64,000 bases of DNA from Verrucomicrobiota bacterium (GCA_023416735.1 JAEZGX010000030.1:124001-188000); one strand, 5' to 3'; numbered from the stretch's first letter, positions 26,957 through 35,618 are shown. The notes: generated by a model from the letters alone, not told the origin. Translations and numbers: made by a program.

Positions 26957-29202
26957 GCACCACGCCCGTCCTTTCCAACGAGCTCGATCGTCGCAGCTTC
27001 CTCAAAGTCTCCGCCGTCGCGGGCGGCGGCCTCGTCCTCGGCTTCTACCTAAAATCCGGTTCCAACACCTACGCCGCCGACCAGATCGTCAACGCCTCCA
27101 CCGAGGTCCCCGCCGGCGATTTCATTCCCGGCGCTTACATCCGCATCGCGAAAAACGGCGTCGTTACCCTCATCTCCAAAAACCCCGAGTGCGGCCAGGG
27201 CATCAAAACCGCTCTCCCGATGGTCATCGCCGAAGAGCTCGAGGTGAACTGGAAGGACGTCGTCGTCGAACAAGCCGACTATCTCCCCGCCTACAAATCT
27301 CCATGGTATGGCGCGGGCGGTTCCACCTCCACACCCAACCACTACGATCTTTTCCGCCGCGCCGGCGCCACCGCGCGCACGATGCTCGTCACCGCTGCCG
27401 CCCAGACTTGGTCCGTCCCGGAAAGCGAGTGCTTCGCCAAGGAAACCGCCATCCACCATCGCCCCACGGGCCGCAAACTTTCCTACGGCGAACTCGTTTC
27501 CAAAGCCGCGCTGCTTCCCGTCCCTGACGAAAAATCCGTCCAACTCAAAGACCCCAAGGACTACACCTTGATGGGCAAACGCATCTCGGGCGTCGACAAC
27601 CCCAAGCTCGTCCGCGGCGAAGCGCTTTTCGGCATCGACGTAAAGCTGCCCGGCATGCTCTACGCCGTTTACGAAAAATGCCCCGTCTTCGGCGGCAAGG
27701 TCGTTCGCGCCAACCTCGACCGCATCAAAACCCTCCGCGGCGTCCGCGACGCCTTCGTCATCGAGGGCACCGAAAACCTTACCGGCCTCATGCCCGGCGT
27801 CGCCATCGTCGCCGACTCGACTTGGGCCGCCCTCAGCGCGCGCCAACAGCTCCGCGTCACGTGGAACGAAGGCAAAACCGCGAACGAAAACTGGTCCGAT
27901 CACGTCGCCCACGCCGAGGAAATCGGTCCGAAACCCGGTGAAAACAAGCTGCGCGACGACGGCAATGTCGACGCCGCCTTCGCCGACGCCAGCAACAAGG
28001 TGGTCGAAGCCGCCTACACGTATCCGTTTATCTCACACGCCAACCTCGAACCGCAGAACTGCACCGCTTGGTTCAAGGATGGCGGCTTCGAGGTCTGGGC
28101 TCCTTCGCAAAATCCCGGCTCCGGCCAGGATCTCATCAGCAAGACGCTCAACGTTCCCGCCGACAAGGTCCTCATCCACGTCACTCGCATGGGCGGCGGT
28201 TTCGGTCGCCGTCTCACCAGCGATTTCATGGTCGAGGCCGCCGCGATCGCGCAGCGTGTCGACGCTCCCGTGAAACTCACCTGGACGCGTGAAGACGATC
28301 TCCGCCACGATCATTATCGCCCCGGCGGTTTCCACTTCCTTAAGGGCGCCGTCGATTCCAAGGGCAAAGTCGTCGCGTGGCGCAATCACTTCGTCACCTT
28401 CGGCAACACCAAGGATCGACCCGGCAGCGGCGGCTCGCTCAACCCCGACGAATTTCCCGGCCGCTGGATCCCGAATTTCCGCGGCGAACAAACCGTGCTC
28501 GAAACCGGCATCCCCATGGGTCCGTGGCGCGCGCCCGGCAGCTGTGTTTTCTCTTGGGTCATCCATAGTTTCATCGACGAACTCGCCCACGCCGCCAGCC
28601 GCGACCGCGTCGAGTTCCTCCTCGAACTTCTCGGCGATCGCAACGTCATGCCGGGAACCGGCGAACGCGGCCAGCCCTACAACGTCGCGCGCATGCGCGG
28701 CGTCCTGAAACTCGCCGCCGAAAAAGCGCAGTGGGGCAAAAAACTTCCCCGCGGCCAGGGCCAGGGCGTCGCCTTCCATTTCAGCCATCGCGGCTACGTC
28801 GCCCAGGTCGCCGATGTCACCGTTTCCCCAGACGGCACGCTCAAAGTCGACAAGGTCGTCTGCGCGATCGACGTCGGCGCCCAAATCATCAATCCGAGCG
28901 GCGCCGAAAACCAGTCCGAAGGCTCGATCGTCGATGGCCTCAGCGCAATGATGTATCAGGATCTGGATATCGTTCGCGGCCGCGTCGTGCAGGGTAACTT
29001 CAACGACTACCCGCTCCTCCGGATGCCCGATTCGCCCGCCGTGATCGAGACGCACTTCCTACGGACCGACAACCCGACGACCGGCGTCGGCGAGCCCGTG
29101 ATCCCGCCGACCGCGCCCGCGATCGCCAACGCGATCTTCGCCGCCACCGGTAAACGCGTCCGCGAGTTCCCGTTGACCAAAACCGACCTCAGCTGGTCGT
29201 AA
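26953..29202 (+). CDS. Molybdopterin-binding subunit of a molybdenum hydroxylase (IorB-like), Tat-exported
   Basis: A 749-aa protein of the xanthine oxidase large-subunit family. It begins with a twin-arginine signal (DRRSFLKVSAVAGGG at about residues 12-26), so the folded enzyme is probably exported with its Fe-S subunit. Mo-cofactor family motifs include ECGQGIKTALPM, MGGGFGRRL, and GVGEPVIPPTAPAIANAI, whose Glu is the expected catalytic residue. No FAD subunit is encoded nearby, as in isoquinoline or aldehyde oxidoreductases that use a cytochrome as electron acceptor. The true substrate is unknown. Start ATG overlaps the small-subunit stop, and a strong terminator follows. Confidence 0.9.
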   Translation: MSTTPVLSNELDRRSFLKVSAVAGGGLVLGFYLKSGSNTYAADQIVNASTEVPAGDFIPGAYIRIAKNGVVTLISKNPECGQGIKTALPMVIAEELEVNWKDVVVEQADYLPAYKSPWYGAGGSTSTPNHYDLFRRAGATARTMLVTAAAQTWSVPESECFAKETAIHHRPTGRKLSYGELVSKAALLPVPDEKSVQLKDPKDYTLMGKRISGVDNPKLVRGEALFGIDVKLPGMLYAVYEKCPVFGGKVVRANLDRIKTLRGVRDAFVIEGTENLTGLMPGVAIVADSTWAALSARQQLRVTWNEGKTANENWSDHVAHAEEIGPKPGENKLRDDGNVDAAFADASNKVVEAAYTYPFISHANLEPQNCTAWFKDGGFEVWAPSQNPGSGQDLISKTLNVPADKVLIHVTRMGGGFGRRLTSDFMVEAAAIAQRVDAPVKLTWTREDDLRHDHYRPGGFHFLKGAVDSKGKVVAWRNHFVTFGNTKDRPGSGGSLNPDEFPGRWIPNFRGEQTVLETGIPMGPWRAPGSCVFSWVIHSFIDELAHAASRDRVEFLLELLGDRNVMPGTGERGQPYNVARMRGVLKLAAEKAQWGKKLPRGQGQGVAFHFSHRGYVAQVADVTVSPDGTLKVDKVVCAIDVGAQIINPSGAENQSEGSIVDGLSAMMYQDLDIVRGRVVQGNFNDYPLLRMPDSPAVIETHFLRTDNPTTGVGEPVIPPTAPAIANAIFAATGKRVREFPLTKTDLSWS

Positions 29203-29223
29203 TTTCGCGCGACTCTCCTCCCG

Positions 29224-29254
29224 TAGGGCCGGTCTCCACCGGCCCTATTTTTTT
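29224..29254 (+). terminator. Rho-independent terminator
   Basis: TAGGGCCGG (29224-29232) pairs perfectly with CCGGCCCTA (29239-29247), with loop TCTCCA. A run of seven Ts (29248-29254) follows. It ends the molybdenum hydroxylase operon. Confidence 0.93.
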
Positions 29255-29260
29255 GCTGCT

Positions 29261-29284
29261 TGTAGGACGCTCCTTGCCGGCGAT
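29261..29284 (+). repeat. REP-like element, divergent copy
   Basis: TGTAGGACGCTCCTTGCCGG followed by CGAT resembles the two closer copies at 33672-33694 and 51592-51614, differing mainly in the central stem. It lies 8 bp before the start codon of the next gene. Confidence 0.5.
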
Positions 29285-29292
29285 TGTCCCCC

Positions 29293-29775
29293 ATGCCTTC
29301 GCGCGACTACCTCCTCCGCCTCATCGAGCAAGTCGGCCAACTCCTCGCTCGCGTCGTCGAGCAGCGTCAGAATCACGCCCCTCAGGAAGCGCTCCAGTCC
29401 GTCATGGCTGCATGCGAACGACTCTTCGGACTCTCCGCCGTCGAAATCTTTCAACACACGCCCGACCAGCACGTCCGCATGCTCGCCGACGGCGAACTCC
29501 CCGAAACCGCGCGCGACAAGATCCTCATGTATGCCGCGCTCACCGCCGAAGCCGGCCGCTGCTACACCGAACTCGGCAATCCTCCTTTCGCGCAACAATC
29601 CTTCTACAACGCCCTCGTCCTCACCCTCCGCGCCCGCCGCGATTATCCCGCCGACCGCTGGCCTTCCTTCGCCCCAAAAATCGACGACCTCCTTCTCCTC
29701 CTCGCCGACACCCCGCTCGACGACGACACCGCCACCCTCCTCGCCGCCACCCGATCCCCAACCTCCGAAACCTAA
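29293..29775 (+). CDS. Hypothetical protein (DUF6483-like)
   Basis: A 160-aa predicted all-helical soluble protein. It begins MPSRDYLLRLIEQVGQLLARVVEQR, followed by several amphipathic helices and a C-terminal acidic stretch (DDLLLLLADTPLDDD). It resembles small proteins annotated as DUF6483 in other phyla; this is recollection, not a search. No catalytic motif is visible. The start at 29293 is preferred over a TTG at 29284 inside the REP-like element. It converges on the polymerase gene. Confidence 0.7.
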   Translation: MPSRDYLLRLIEQVGQLLARVVEQRQNHAPQEALQSVMAACERLFGLSAVEIFQHTPDQHVRMLADGELPETARDKILMYAALTAEAGRCYTELGNPPFAQQSFYNALVLTLRARRDYPADRWPSFAPKIDDLLLLLADTPLDDDTATLLAATRSPTSET

Positions 29776-29778
29776 TCT

Positions 29779-29872
29779 TTCTCGTTCTCGTTCCTCGTTC
29801 TCTTTCTCTTTCGTCAGGAGGGCAGCAGGACTTGAGATGGGAGAGAGAAGAAAGAGAAAGATCCCAGAGAAA
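29779..29872. repeat. TTCTCG/CTTTCTC inverted repeat between convergent genes
   Basis: The left arm TTTCTCGTTCTCGTTCCTCG and CTCTTTCTCTTTC (29779-29811) is matched on the right by GAAGAAAGAGAAAG (about 29848-29861). The arms can form a long imperfect hairpin between the convergent ends of the hypothetical and polymerase genes. It is one of several TTCTCG copies in the window. Confidence 0.6.
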
Positions 29873-29875
29873 GAT

Positions 29876-32086
29876 TTAAAACAACTCCCCCTGCACCGCC
29901 GCCGGCTTTTCCTCCTCTTTCTTGATCCCAAGAAATCCGCCATACCGCTCCACCCAATCATCGAGCTTCTCGATGTAATACTGCGGGTCATACGGCGCCA
30001 CGAATCGATCATACAACCCCAGCGGCCGCGCCCGCTGCCAGTCGCTTGTCTTCCCCTTGGCCTTCACGGTCACATAATAACTCACACGGTCGCCCATCCG
30101 CGGTCGCGGCGTCATCTGTAGCGCCACCTCCGCCGACGCCCGCCGCGGCTTCCCTCCTTCCGCTACGAACCGTTCATACGCATCCGGGTTCTGATTCAAC
30201 GTCTCGCTTTTCGCCAATTCCTCCACGGGCACTTCGCCCTTTTTCAATTTCTCCCGATACTCCTCCAGCAGCGCCACCGGCGACACCTCCGACGCCCCCA
30301 CGAGAAACGTGATTAGCCGATCGCTGAGCTTCTTCAAATACGGCTCGATCCCCCGCGATCGCAGCGCGCTCCCGCGCAGCGTCACTTCTTCTCCATCATA
30401 CAACGCGTAGTTCTTCGCCTTGTAGCACCACATCGCCCGATACTTTCCATCGAACTCGAGCTCGATCCCTTCCGGCAAAATCGTCTCCACCAGCGCCAGC
30501 AATTCCTCCGGCTTCTCGTAGTAGTGCTCCGACGACAGATAAATCCCATCCGTGTCGGCTTCGAGAATCGTGCAGCCATGCTTCGCAAACTCGTCGATCA
30601 ACAACTGCAGCAACTCCCTTCCCCGTCGCGTCACTTCTGCCGCCAGCTCCCCGTCGCCAAATCGCGCCCCCGAAAACCCCAGATAGCCGTAGAATGAATT
30701 GATCAGGATCTTGAAATTCGTCTGCCGCGCCTGCGCTTCGCTCCGCTCCAGTTCCGTCGGACCGGTGCGCGCCAGCTGCTTGTATTTCAACCGATACTCC
30801 CGCAGCCGCTTCAGCAGCGGAATGAAAACGCCCAGCGTATCCGTTTTCGGGTTACGTCCAATGTGCAGCAGCAAGCTGGGATAGAGCGAAGCCACGTCAA
30901 AATGCAGCACGTGCCGAAACACGCCTTCCTGAAAACTCCGCGTGTATCCGCCCTCGAAGGGCTTCACTTCCGGCGGCACCGGACACGCATGCCGCGCGTG
31001 ATAATACTCCTCCAAAAACAGCAGATCGATCTTCGAGGTCGCTCCGCGCAGCGTCGCCTCCTGTAACAACGCCGGAAACGTCCGCACCTGCTCGAAATAA
31101 GTCGGCAGCAATTGCGCCGCCAGCCCTTCCGTCTCGCGCAAATCGTCGCTCAGATAAGCGCAAAACCGCTCCCGATCGCTCACATAAACATCCTTGATCC
31201 GCGGCCCTTCGATATACGTGCGGGTTGAACTGTCTTCCTCCGTAATCCCGAAATACACCGCCGCCTCCTTCAACCCATACGACGTCATCTCGCGGGTCGT
31301 GATGTCGTAAAGCTGCACCAGCAAAAACGTATCCACGATCGCACGACCGGGCAGATCGCACCGCAGGAAATCGATCCATCGCTCCGCCACTTTCAGCCGG
31401 CTGCTCCGAAAACTCGCCTTCTGCCCATACCGCCCCCACGCACACGGCACTTTGAACCGCCGGCACCGCTGCCGCAGGTAATCGAAATCGAACTTGAACA
31501 CGTTGTGCCCCTCGATCACGTCCGGATCGATCTCCGCCAGCGCCGCGTTGAAATCCTCCAACAATTTCTTCTCCGCTGCGTCGCTCATTTCCTCCAGCAC
31601 GAGCAGCCGGTTCTTCCCTTCCACTCTCAGCCCGATCGCCAGCACGCGATCCTCCGGCCGCGCCGGATCGCAGAATCCGTCGTCCGACGACGCCGTCTCG
31701 ATATCCATCTGACAGCGCCGCAACTCGTGAAACGCCATGTCGCGATAAAGCCGTTCGCGCTGCTGCAGCAGAAACTGGCTCTCCACCGGCCGAATCGCAT
31801 CCACCCCGACACCCGCCGCCCTCGCCGCTTTCACGAAGGCATCGTAAACCTCAAAGTTCTCCGCATGCACCAGCCGGTTGAACGGCCCGTCCCCCGGCAG
31901 TGCGTCCACTTGCACCGGCATCGCTGCCGCTGCCTCCGGTGTCGCATTCATCCACCCAAACGGTCGCAGCGTTCCTTCTTTCGTCACCCGCGAGCCATCG
32001 GGCAAAGCCACCGTCGTGTGCACGCGACCGGCCGCATCCACCCAAACCCCGCAAAGCGACCCCGCCTTTTCGTCCTCCGTTGTCAT
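29876..32086 (-). CDS. Family-B DNA polymerase with 3'-5' exonuclease
   Basis: A 736-aa family-B DNA polymerase. Exonuclease motifs are Exo I at 128-130 (DIE), Exo II at about 195-202 (NVFKFDFD) and Exo III Tyr311/Asp315. Polymerase motif A is DVASLYPS (397-404), motif B KILINSFYG (459-467) and motif C ADTDG (510-514). All acidic catalytic residues are present. The C-terminus ends QGELF (732-736), which resembles the bacterial sliding-clamp-binding motif. It is similar in size to E. coli Pol II (783 aa) but diverges from it. A role in repair or translesion synthesis is inferred. The start codon lies within a CATTCTGAG repeat, so the true N-terminus could differ slightly. Confidence 0.92.
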   Translation of the reverse strand: MTTEDEKAGSLCGVWVDAAGRVHTTVALPDGSRVTKEGTLRPFGWMNATPEAAAAMPVQVDALPGDGPFNRLVHAENFEVYDAFVKAARAAGVGVDAIRPVESQFLLQQRERLYRDMAFHELRRCQMDIETASSDDGFCDPARPEDRVLAIGLRVEGKNRLLVLEEMSDAAEKKLLEDFNAALAEIDPDVIEGHNVFKFDFDYLRQRCRRFKVPCAWGRYGQKASFRSSRLKVAERWIDFLRCDLPGRAIVDTFLLVQLYDITTREMTSYGLKEAAVYFGITEEDSSTRTYIEGPRIKDVYVSDRERFCAYLSDDLRETEGLAAQLLPTYFEQVRTFPALLQEATLRGATSKIDLLFLEEYYHARHACPVPPEVKPFEGGYTRSFQEGVFRHVLHFDVASLYPSLLLHIGRNPKTDTLGVFIPLLKRLREYRLKYKQLARTGPTELERSEAQARQTNFKILINSFYGYLGFSGARFGDGELAAEVTRRGRELLQLLIDEFAKHGCTILEADTDGIYLSSEHYYEKPEELLALVETILPEGIELEFDGKYRAMWCYKAKNYALYDGEEVTLRGSALRSRGIEPYLKKLSDRLITFLVGASEVSPVALLEEYREKLKKGEVPVEELAKSETLNQNPDAYERFVAEGGKPRRASAEVALQMTPRPRMGDRVSYYVTVKAKGKTSDWQRARPLGLYDRFVAPYDPQYYIEKLDDWVERYGGFLGIKKEEEKPAAVQGELF

Positions 32087-32106
32087 TCTGAGCGAAGCGA
32101 AGAATC
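32081..32106 (+). repeat. CATTCTGAGCGAAGCG repeat, copy 1
   Basis: TGTCATTCTGAGCGAAGCGA followed by AGAATC. The minus-strand reading includes the ATG of the family-B polymerase. A second, slightly altered copy is at 35692-35717. This word is a common dispersed intergenic element in many bacteria. Confidence 0.65.
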
Positions 32107-32164
32107 CAGTTCGACGATCGCTGCAGGATTACGCAACGAATCGCTCATAGACTCCTCTCCCACC

Positions 32165-32503
32165 TCAGAACGGCTTCAAATACACCATCACGACCGCGAG
32201 CACCACCAACACCAGCGCCACGAGCGACAACGTTCCCACCGCGCCGCGCTTGCGATATCCCATCCCCGCCAGCGCCGACAAACCAACCCAGCAAAACAGC
32301 TTCACGATCAGCCAGCCCGGAAATCCGTAGCCCAGCTTCGCCTGCAACCCGAACCCGCCGACCAACGCCAGCAGGCTCGCGATACCCGTTACGATCATCA
32401 CCTTCTTCTTCGTGATTTCCGGCGCAGCGAACGCGTAAAACGTGTAAGCGGTCAAAACCAGCACCGACACGACGTGGATGATGTAATAAGTTTGGGGGCT
32501 CAT
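32165..32503 (-). CDS. Small integral membrane protein
   Basis: A 112-aa protein with four predicted transmembrane helices: about residues 5-27, 35-53, 63-82 and 88-108. The start of the third has a Gly-rich FPGWLIVKLFCW. The only charged cluster is KKK between helices 1 and 2 and RKR before helix 4. No domain is recognised. The first helix resembles small bacterial inner-membrane proteins of unknown function. It lies on the minus strand upstream of the polymerase with a 78-bp gap, possibly co-transcribed. Confidence 0.72.
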   Translation of the reverse strand: MSPQTYYIIHVVSVLVLTAYTFYAFAAPEITKKKVMIVTGIASLLALVGGFGLQAKLGYGFPGWLIVKLFCWVGLSALAGMGYRKRGAVGTLSLVALVLVVLAVVMVYLKPF

Positions 32504-32555
32504 ATGGGAAGTGGGTTGAAGCGCTTGGCGAACTCGCTCTTCGCCCCGCCGCCTT

Positions 32556-32641
32556 CGTTCTCGTTATTCGTTCTCTTTCTCGTTCTCGGCTCAAAGCCGC
32601 TCCAGAGAACGAGAACGATTACGATCAAGAGAACGAGAAAA
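32556..32641. repeat. TTCTCGTTCTCG inverted repeat
   Basis: The left arm (about 32556-32591, containing CGTTCTCTTTCTCGTTCTCG) and the right arm (about 32602-32639, GAGAACGAGAACGATTACGA then GAGAACGAGAA) are complementary with mismatches and enclose a GC-rich loop. It is the most complete copy of a dispersed family (also at 29779, 40620 and 43903). Confidence 0.7.
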
Positions 32642-32689
32642 TAAAAGAGACACCCCGCCTGTGCCGTATGCCCAAAGGCTCAAGACCTT

Positions 32690-32862
32690 TTTAGGTTTAG
32701 GTGGGCGCCTCCGCCACGGCATCTGCCTTCCGATTTACGGCCTGGCATCTCCCGCGACGGTTTCAGCTCCCAAGTTTATTCTAAGGCAAAGAGCAGTTAT
32801 TGAAAGCACCTCGAACACTGCAGGGTGTCGGCCGTGAAGGTAGGTGCCTCACCCCATCCGTC
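32690..32862 (-). ncRNA. Candidate 6S-like structured RNA
   Basis: A gene-free stretch on the minus strand between the DUF2017-like gene and the small membrane protein. The minus-strand ends can pair: GGTGAGGCACC (about 32854-32844) with GGCGCCCACC (about 32709-32700). An inner stem CACGGC/GCCGTG follows. The 5' part reads CCCTGCAGTGTTCGAGG and the 3' part GGCGCCCACCT. Both are reminiscent of 6S RNA 5' and 3' blocks in proteobacteria, and the size (about 150-170 nt) fits. A small AAAGG/CCTTT hairpin lies beyond. No search was possible and strand is inferred, so confidence is low. Confidence 0.35.
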
Positions 32863-32915
32863 AAGCGATGCGGCCGTGCAATTCCGCCCTCGATTTTCCA
32901 CGCCCGCAGCGCGCG

Positions 32916-33377
32916 TCAACCTTCCAGGATCGTCGAATCCAAATGCTGAATGATCAGCTCCTGCAGCGTCGCCAAAAACAGATAACACATGAACGCCTTC
33001 CGCACCGGCTCGTCCAATTCCTCCAACTCCAAATCGCTGCTCTCCAAGGTCTCGTCCGCAATGCCCTTGAGATAATCCTCGCGCAGCCGCAACCGCACCG
33101 CCGCACACGCGCGCACCACCGACTCCGCATTCTTCTCGTCCAGCGCAATCACCCCTTCCGAGAAAAACTCATCGTCGAACAACGCCAGCAGCACGCCCAC
33201 GTCCGACGTTTGCGCCTCCAATAACTCCGACGTCCAATCTTCGCGAAACTCGGGATCGAGATCCGTCAGCGCCAGCGGAGCCGACAGCCTCCGGCCCATC
33301 GTGTCGCTCAACGATTTGATCACATCCAGCAGCGGCGCCACTACCGGCAAACTAAGCTTCACTTCAATGCGCTTCAT
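32916..33377 (-). CDS. DUF2017-like protein next to ClpS
   Basis: A 153-aa acidic helical protein with no signal peptide. It begins MKRIEVKLSLPVVAPLLDVIK and contains DPEFREDWTSELLEAQTSD and YLFLATLQELIIQHLDS. In actinobacteria, clpS is often followed by a DUF2017 gene; this protein has similar size, acidity and position, so DUF2017-like is a reasonable guess. Its start overlaps the end of clpS by 14 bp, implying coupling. A role in regulating N-end-rule degradation is inferred, not shown. Confidence 0.7.
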   Translation of the reverse strand: MKRIEVKLSLPVVAPLLDVIKSLSDTMGRRLSAPLALTDLDPEFREDWTSELLEAQTSDVGVLLALFDDEFFSEGVIALDEKNAESVVRACAAVRLRLREDYLKGIADETLESSDLELEELDEPVRKAFMCYLFLATLQELIIQHLDSTILEG

Positions 33378-33672
33378 CCGGTTCTAGCACCGCCGTCAAA
33401 TGCCACTGCTGCAACGTGAACGCATACGCCTCCGCCTTCTCACGCAAACCGCTCCACACCACCGACCGGCCTTGCTCATGCACTTCCAGCATGTGCCGCC
33501 GCGCCGTCGATTCGTCGAAGCCGAATACTTTCTTAAACACCATCACGACATATGACATGAGGTTCACCGGATCGTTCAGAACCACCACGCGCCAGACCCC
33601 TTCCAGCGCGAGCGCCGTCGCACCATGCGACTCCGGCGAGGTATGAGGATTGTGTTCAGCAAAATACGCCAT
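33364..33672 (-). CDS. clpS: ATP-dependent Clp protease adaptor ClpS
   Basis: A 102-aa adaptor. The core WRVVVLNDPVNLMSYVVMVF contains the ND pair of the N-degron pocket, followed by VFGFDESTARRHMLEVHEQGRSVVW. The C-terminus is a typical amphipathic helix (AEAYAFTLQQWHLTAVLE). ClpS delivers N-end-rule substrates to ClpA or ClpC and ClpP. No clp protease gene is adjacent. The start codon directly abuts a REP-like element at 33672-33694. The following gene overlaps it by 14 bp. Confidence 0.93.
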   Translation of the reverse strand: MAYFAEHNPHTSPESHGATALALEGVWRVVVLNDPVNLMSYVVMVFKKVFGFDESTARRHMLEVHEQGRSVVWSGLREKAEAYAFTLQQWHLTAVLEPDEAH

Positions 33673-33694
33673 GTAGGAGCCTGCTTGCAGGCGA
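33672..33694 (+). repeat. REP-like element, copy 1
   Basis: TGTAGGAGCCTGCTTGCAGG followed by CGA. It contains an inverted pair CCTGC/GCAGG. It is identical over this length to the copy at 51592-51614. It lies directly upstream of clpS. Confidence 0.75.
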
Positions 33695-33845
33695 TCTCTC
33701 AGCGCGCAAACGAAAGACCGTCACCGATCCTCCTGCAAGTCGCCATCCGCGATTCTGCAGAGCGCCGCTCCATCGCTGCCCTCCCAAGTCGTGCTCTTGC
33801 TCGTGATCGTGCTCTTGCTCGTCATCGTATCGCACACGCCTCCGT

Positions 33846-35618
33846 TCACCCCTTCGCCTTCGCCGCCGCCTCAGCCACCGCCGCCGCCACGCGCGCCTCG
33901 GCATCCGCCACCGGCACTTTCGCGACGTCCTTCTGCGACCGCCACTTCAACTCGATCACGCCTTCTTTCAATCCCTTGCCGCCCACGGTCAGCCGCAACG
34001 GGATGCCGATCAGATCCGCATCCTTGAACTTCACGCCCGGCCGCTCGACGCGATCGTCGACGAGCACTTCCGCGCCCGCGCTTTCCGCCGCCGCCGCCAG
34101 CTTCTTCGCCAAGTCCATCGCCTCCGCCAATTGCGGATCGAGCACACAGATCAACACCTGAAACGGCGCCACATTCCACGGCCAAACAATGCCGTCGCCA
34201 TCGTGACTCTGCTCGATGATCGCCTGCATCGTCCGGCTCACACCAATCCCATAGCAGCCCATCACCATCGGATGCGTCTGCTTCTGATCGTCCGTATAAA
34301 CCGCGCCAAACTTCTCCGCATATTTCGTCCCGAGCTTGAAGATGTGCCCGACTTCGATCCCGCGCCGCGATTGCAAGGGCTGGCCCGACTTCACGTCCGG
34401 TTCGCCCGCGCGCACCCGCCGGAAATCGCCGAACTTCGTCACCGCCAGATCGCGCGCCACATTCACGTTCCGCAAGTGGAACCCGTCCTTGTTCGCGCCC
34501 GTCGTGCCATTGCCAATCAAACGAATCGCGTGATCCGCAAAGATCCCCGCCAGCGCGTCCGGATTCTTGATCGTGCCTTTCACCGCGCCGAGGCTGCCCG
34601 GCTTCGCGCCCAGCACAGGTTCGATTTCCTCAGCCGTCGCAGGACGCAAAAGCGTGAAGCCCAGCGCACCGAGCTTCGCCTCTTCCAGTTCGTCGCATCC
34701 GCGCAACACCACGAGAAACGGTTTTCCGTCTCCGATAAACACCAGCGTCTTGAACTGTTTGTCTCCAGGAACCGAATACGGCGCCGCTTCGAGCGCGGCG
34801 ATCGTCACCACGCCGGGCGTCGCAAACTCCTCCACCGCTCCCAGCGGCTCCGCGTCCTTCAAGTCCGCCGGCACCAGCCCGCTCGTCGCCTTCTCGCGAT
34901 TCGCCGCATAGCCGCTCGTTTCGTTGTAAATCACGTCATCGTCGCCGATTTCCGCCGGCACCATGAACTCGTGCGAAAAGCTGCCGCCCATCACGCCGGT
35001 GTCCGCCTCCACCGCGATCGCCGTCACGCCGATGCGTTTGAAAAACGCCTCATACGCCGCCTTCATCGCCTGATAGCTCTTGATCGACGCCTCGTCGTTC
35101 ACGTCGAACGAATACGCGTCCATCATCACAAACTCGCGCGCACGCATCAGCCCATACCGCGGACGAATCTCGTTCCGGAACTTGGTTGCGATCTGGAAAA
35201 AATTCTTCGGCAAATCGCGATAGCTCGTGATCTCCGTCTTCACCAAGGGCGTGATGATTTCCTCGTGCGTCGGCCCGAGCACGAACTCCGGATCGCGCGA
35301 CGCGCGCTTGCCATCGCCCGCACTGTCCGCGCGAAACATGATCTCACGCGCGGCCGCCCAGCGCGGCCCTTGTTCCCACAACTCCACGGGATGCACATGC
35401 GGCATCCACAACTCGATCGCGCCCGCCCGCTCCATCTCTTCGCGGCAGATCTGCGTCAGCTTCTGCATCACGCGCAGCCCAAACGGCAGATACGTGTAAA
35501 GCCCGCCGCCCAATTTCCGCACCAGCCCCGCGCGAACGAGCAGTTTATGCGAAGCGATCTCCGCATCCGCGGGACTCTCTTTGAGCGTGGGAACGAAATA
35601 CTGCGACCAGAGCTTCAT
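33846..35618 (-). CDS. proS: Prolyl-tRNA synthetase
   Basis: A 590-aa class II synthetase of the bacterial type. Motif 1 and the N-terminal block read ASHKLLVRAGLVRKLGGGLYTYLPFGLRV. Motif 2 is FRNEIRPRYGLMRAREFVMMDAYSFD and motif 3 is GCYGIGVSRTMQAIIEQ. Between motifs 2 and 3 lies the inserted editing domain (about residues 220-390) that clears Ala-tRNA(Pro). The start at 35618 gives MKLWSQYFVPT, the usual N-terminus. It charges tRNA(Pro) in the cytoplasm. A TTGCTCG-rich stretch (33797-33830) lies between it and clpS. Confidence 0.96.
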   Translation of the reverse strand: MKLWSQYFVPTLKESPADAEIASHKLLVRAGLVRKLGGGLYTYLPFGLRVMQKLTQICREEMERAGAIELWMPHVHPVELWEQGPRWAAAREIMFRADSAGDGKRASRDPEFVLGPTHEEIITPLVKTEITSYRDLPKNFFQIATKFRNEIRPRYGLMRAREFVMMDAYSFDVNDEASIKSYQAMKAAYEAFFKRIGVTAIAVEADTGVMGGSFSHEFMVPAEIGDDDVIYNETSGYAANREKATSGLVPADLKDAEPLGAVEEFATPGVVTIAALEAAPYSVPGDKQFKTLVFIGDGKPFLVVLRGCDELEEAKLGALGFTLLRPATAEEIEPVLGAKPGSLGAVKGTIKNPDALAGIFADHAIRLIGNGTTGANKDGFHLRNVNVARDLAVTKFGDFRRVRAGEPDVKSGQPLQSRRGIEVGHIFKLGTKYAEKFGAVYTDDQKQTHPMVMGCYGIGVSRTMQAIIEQSHDGDGIVWPWNVAPFQVLICVLDPQLAEAMDLAKKLAAAAESAGAEVLVDDRVERPGVKFKDADLIGIPLRLTVGGKGLKEGVIELKWRSQKDVAKVPVADAEARVAAAVAEAAAKAKG

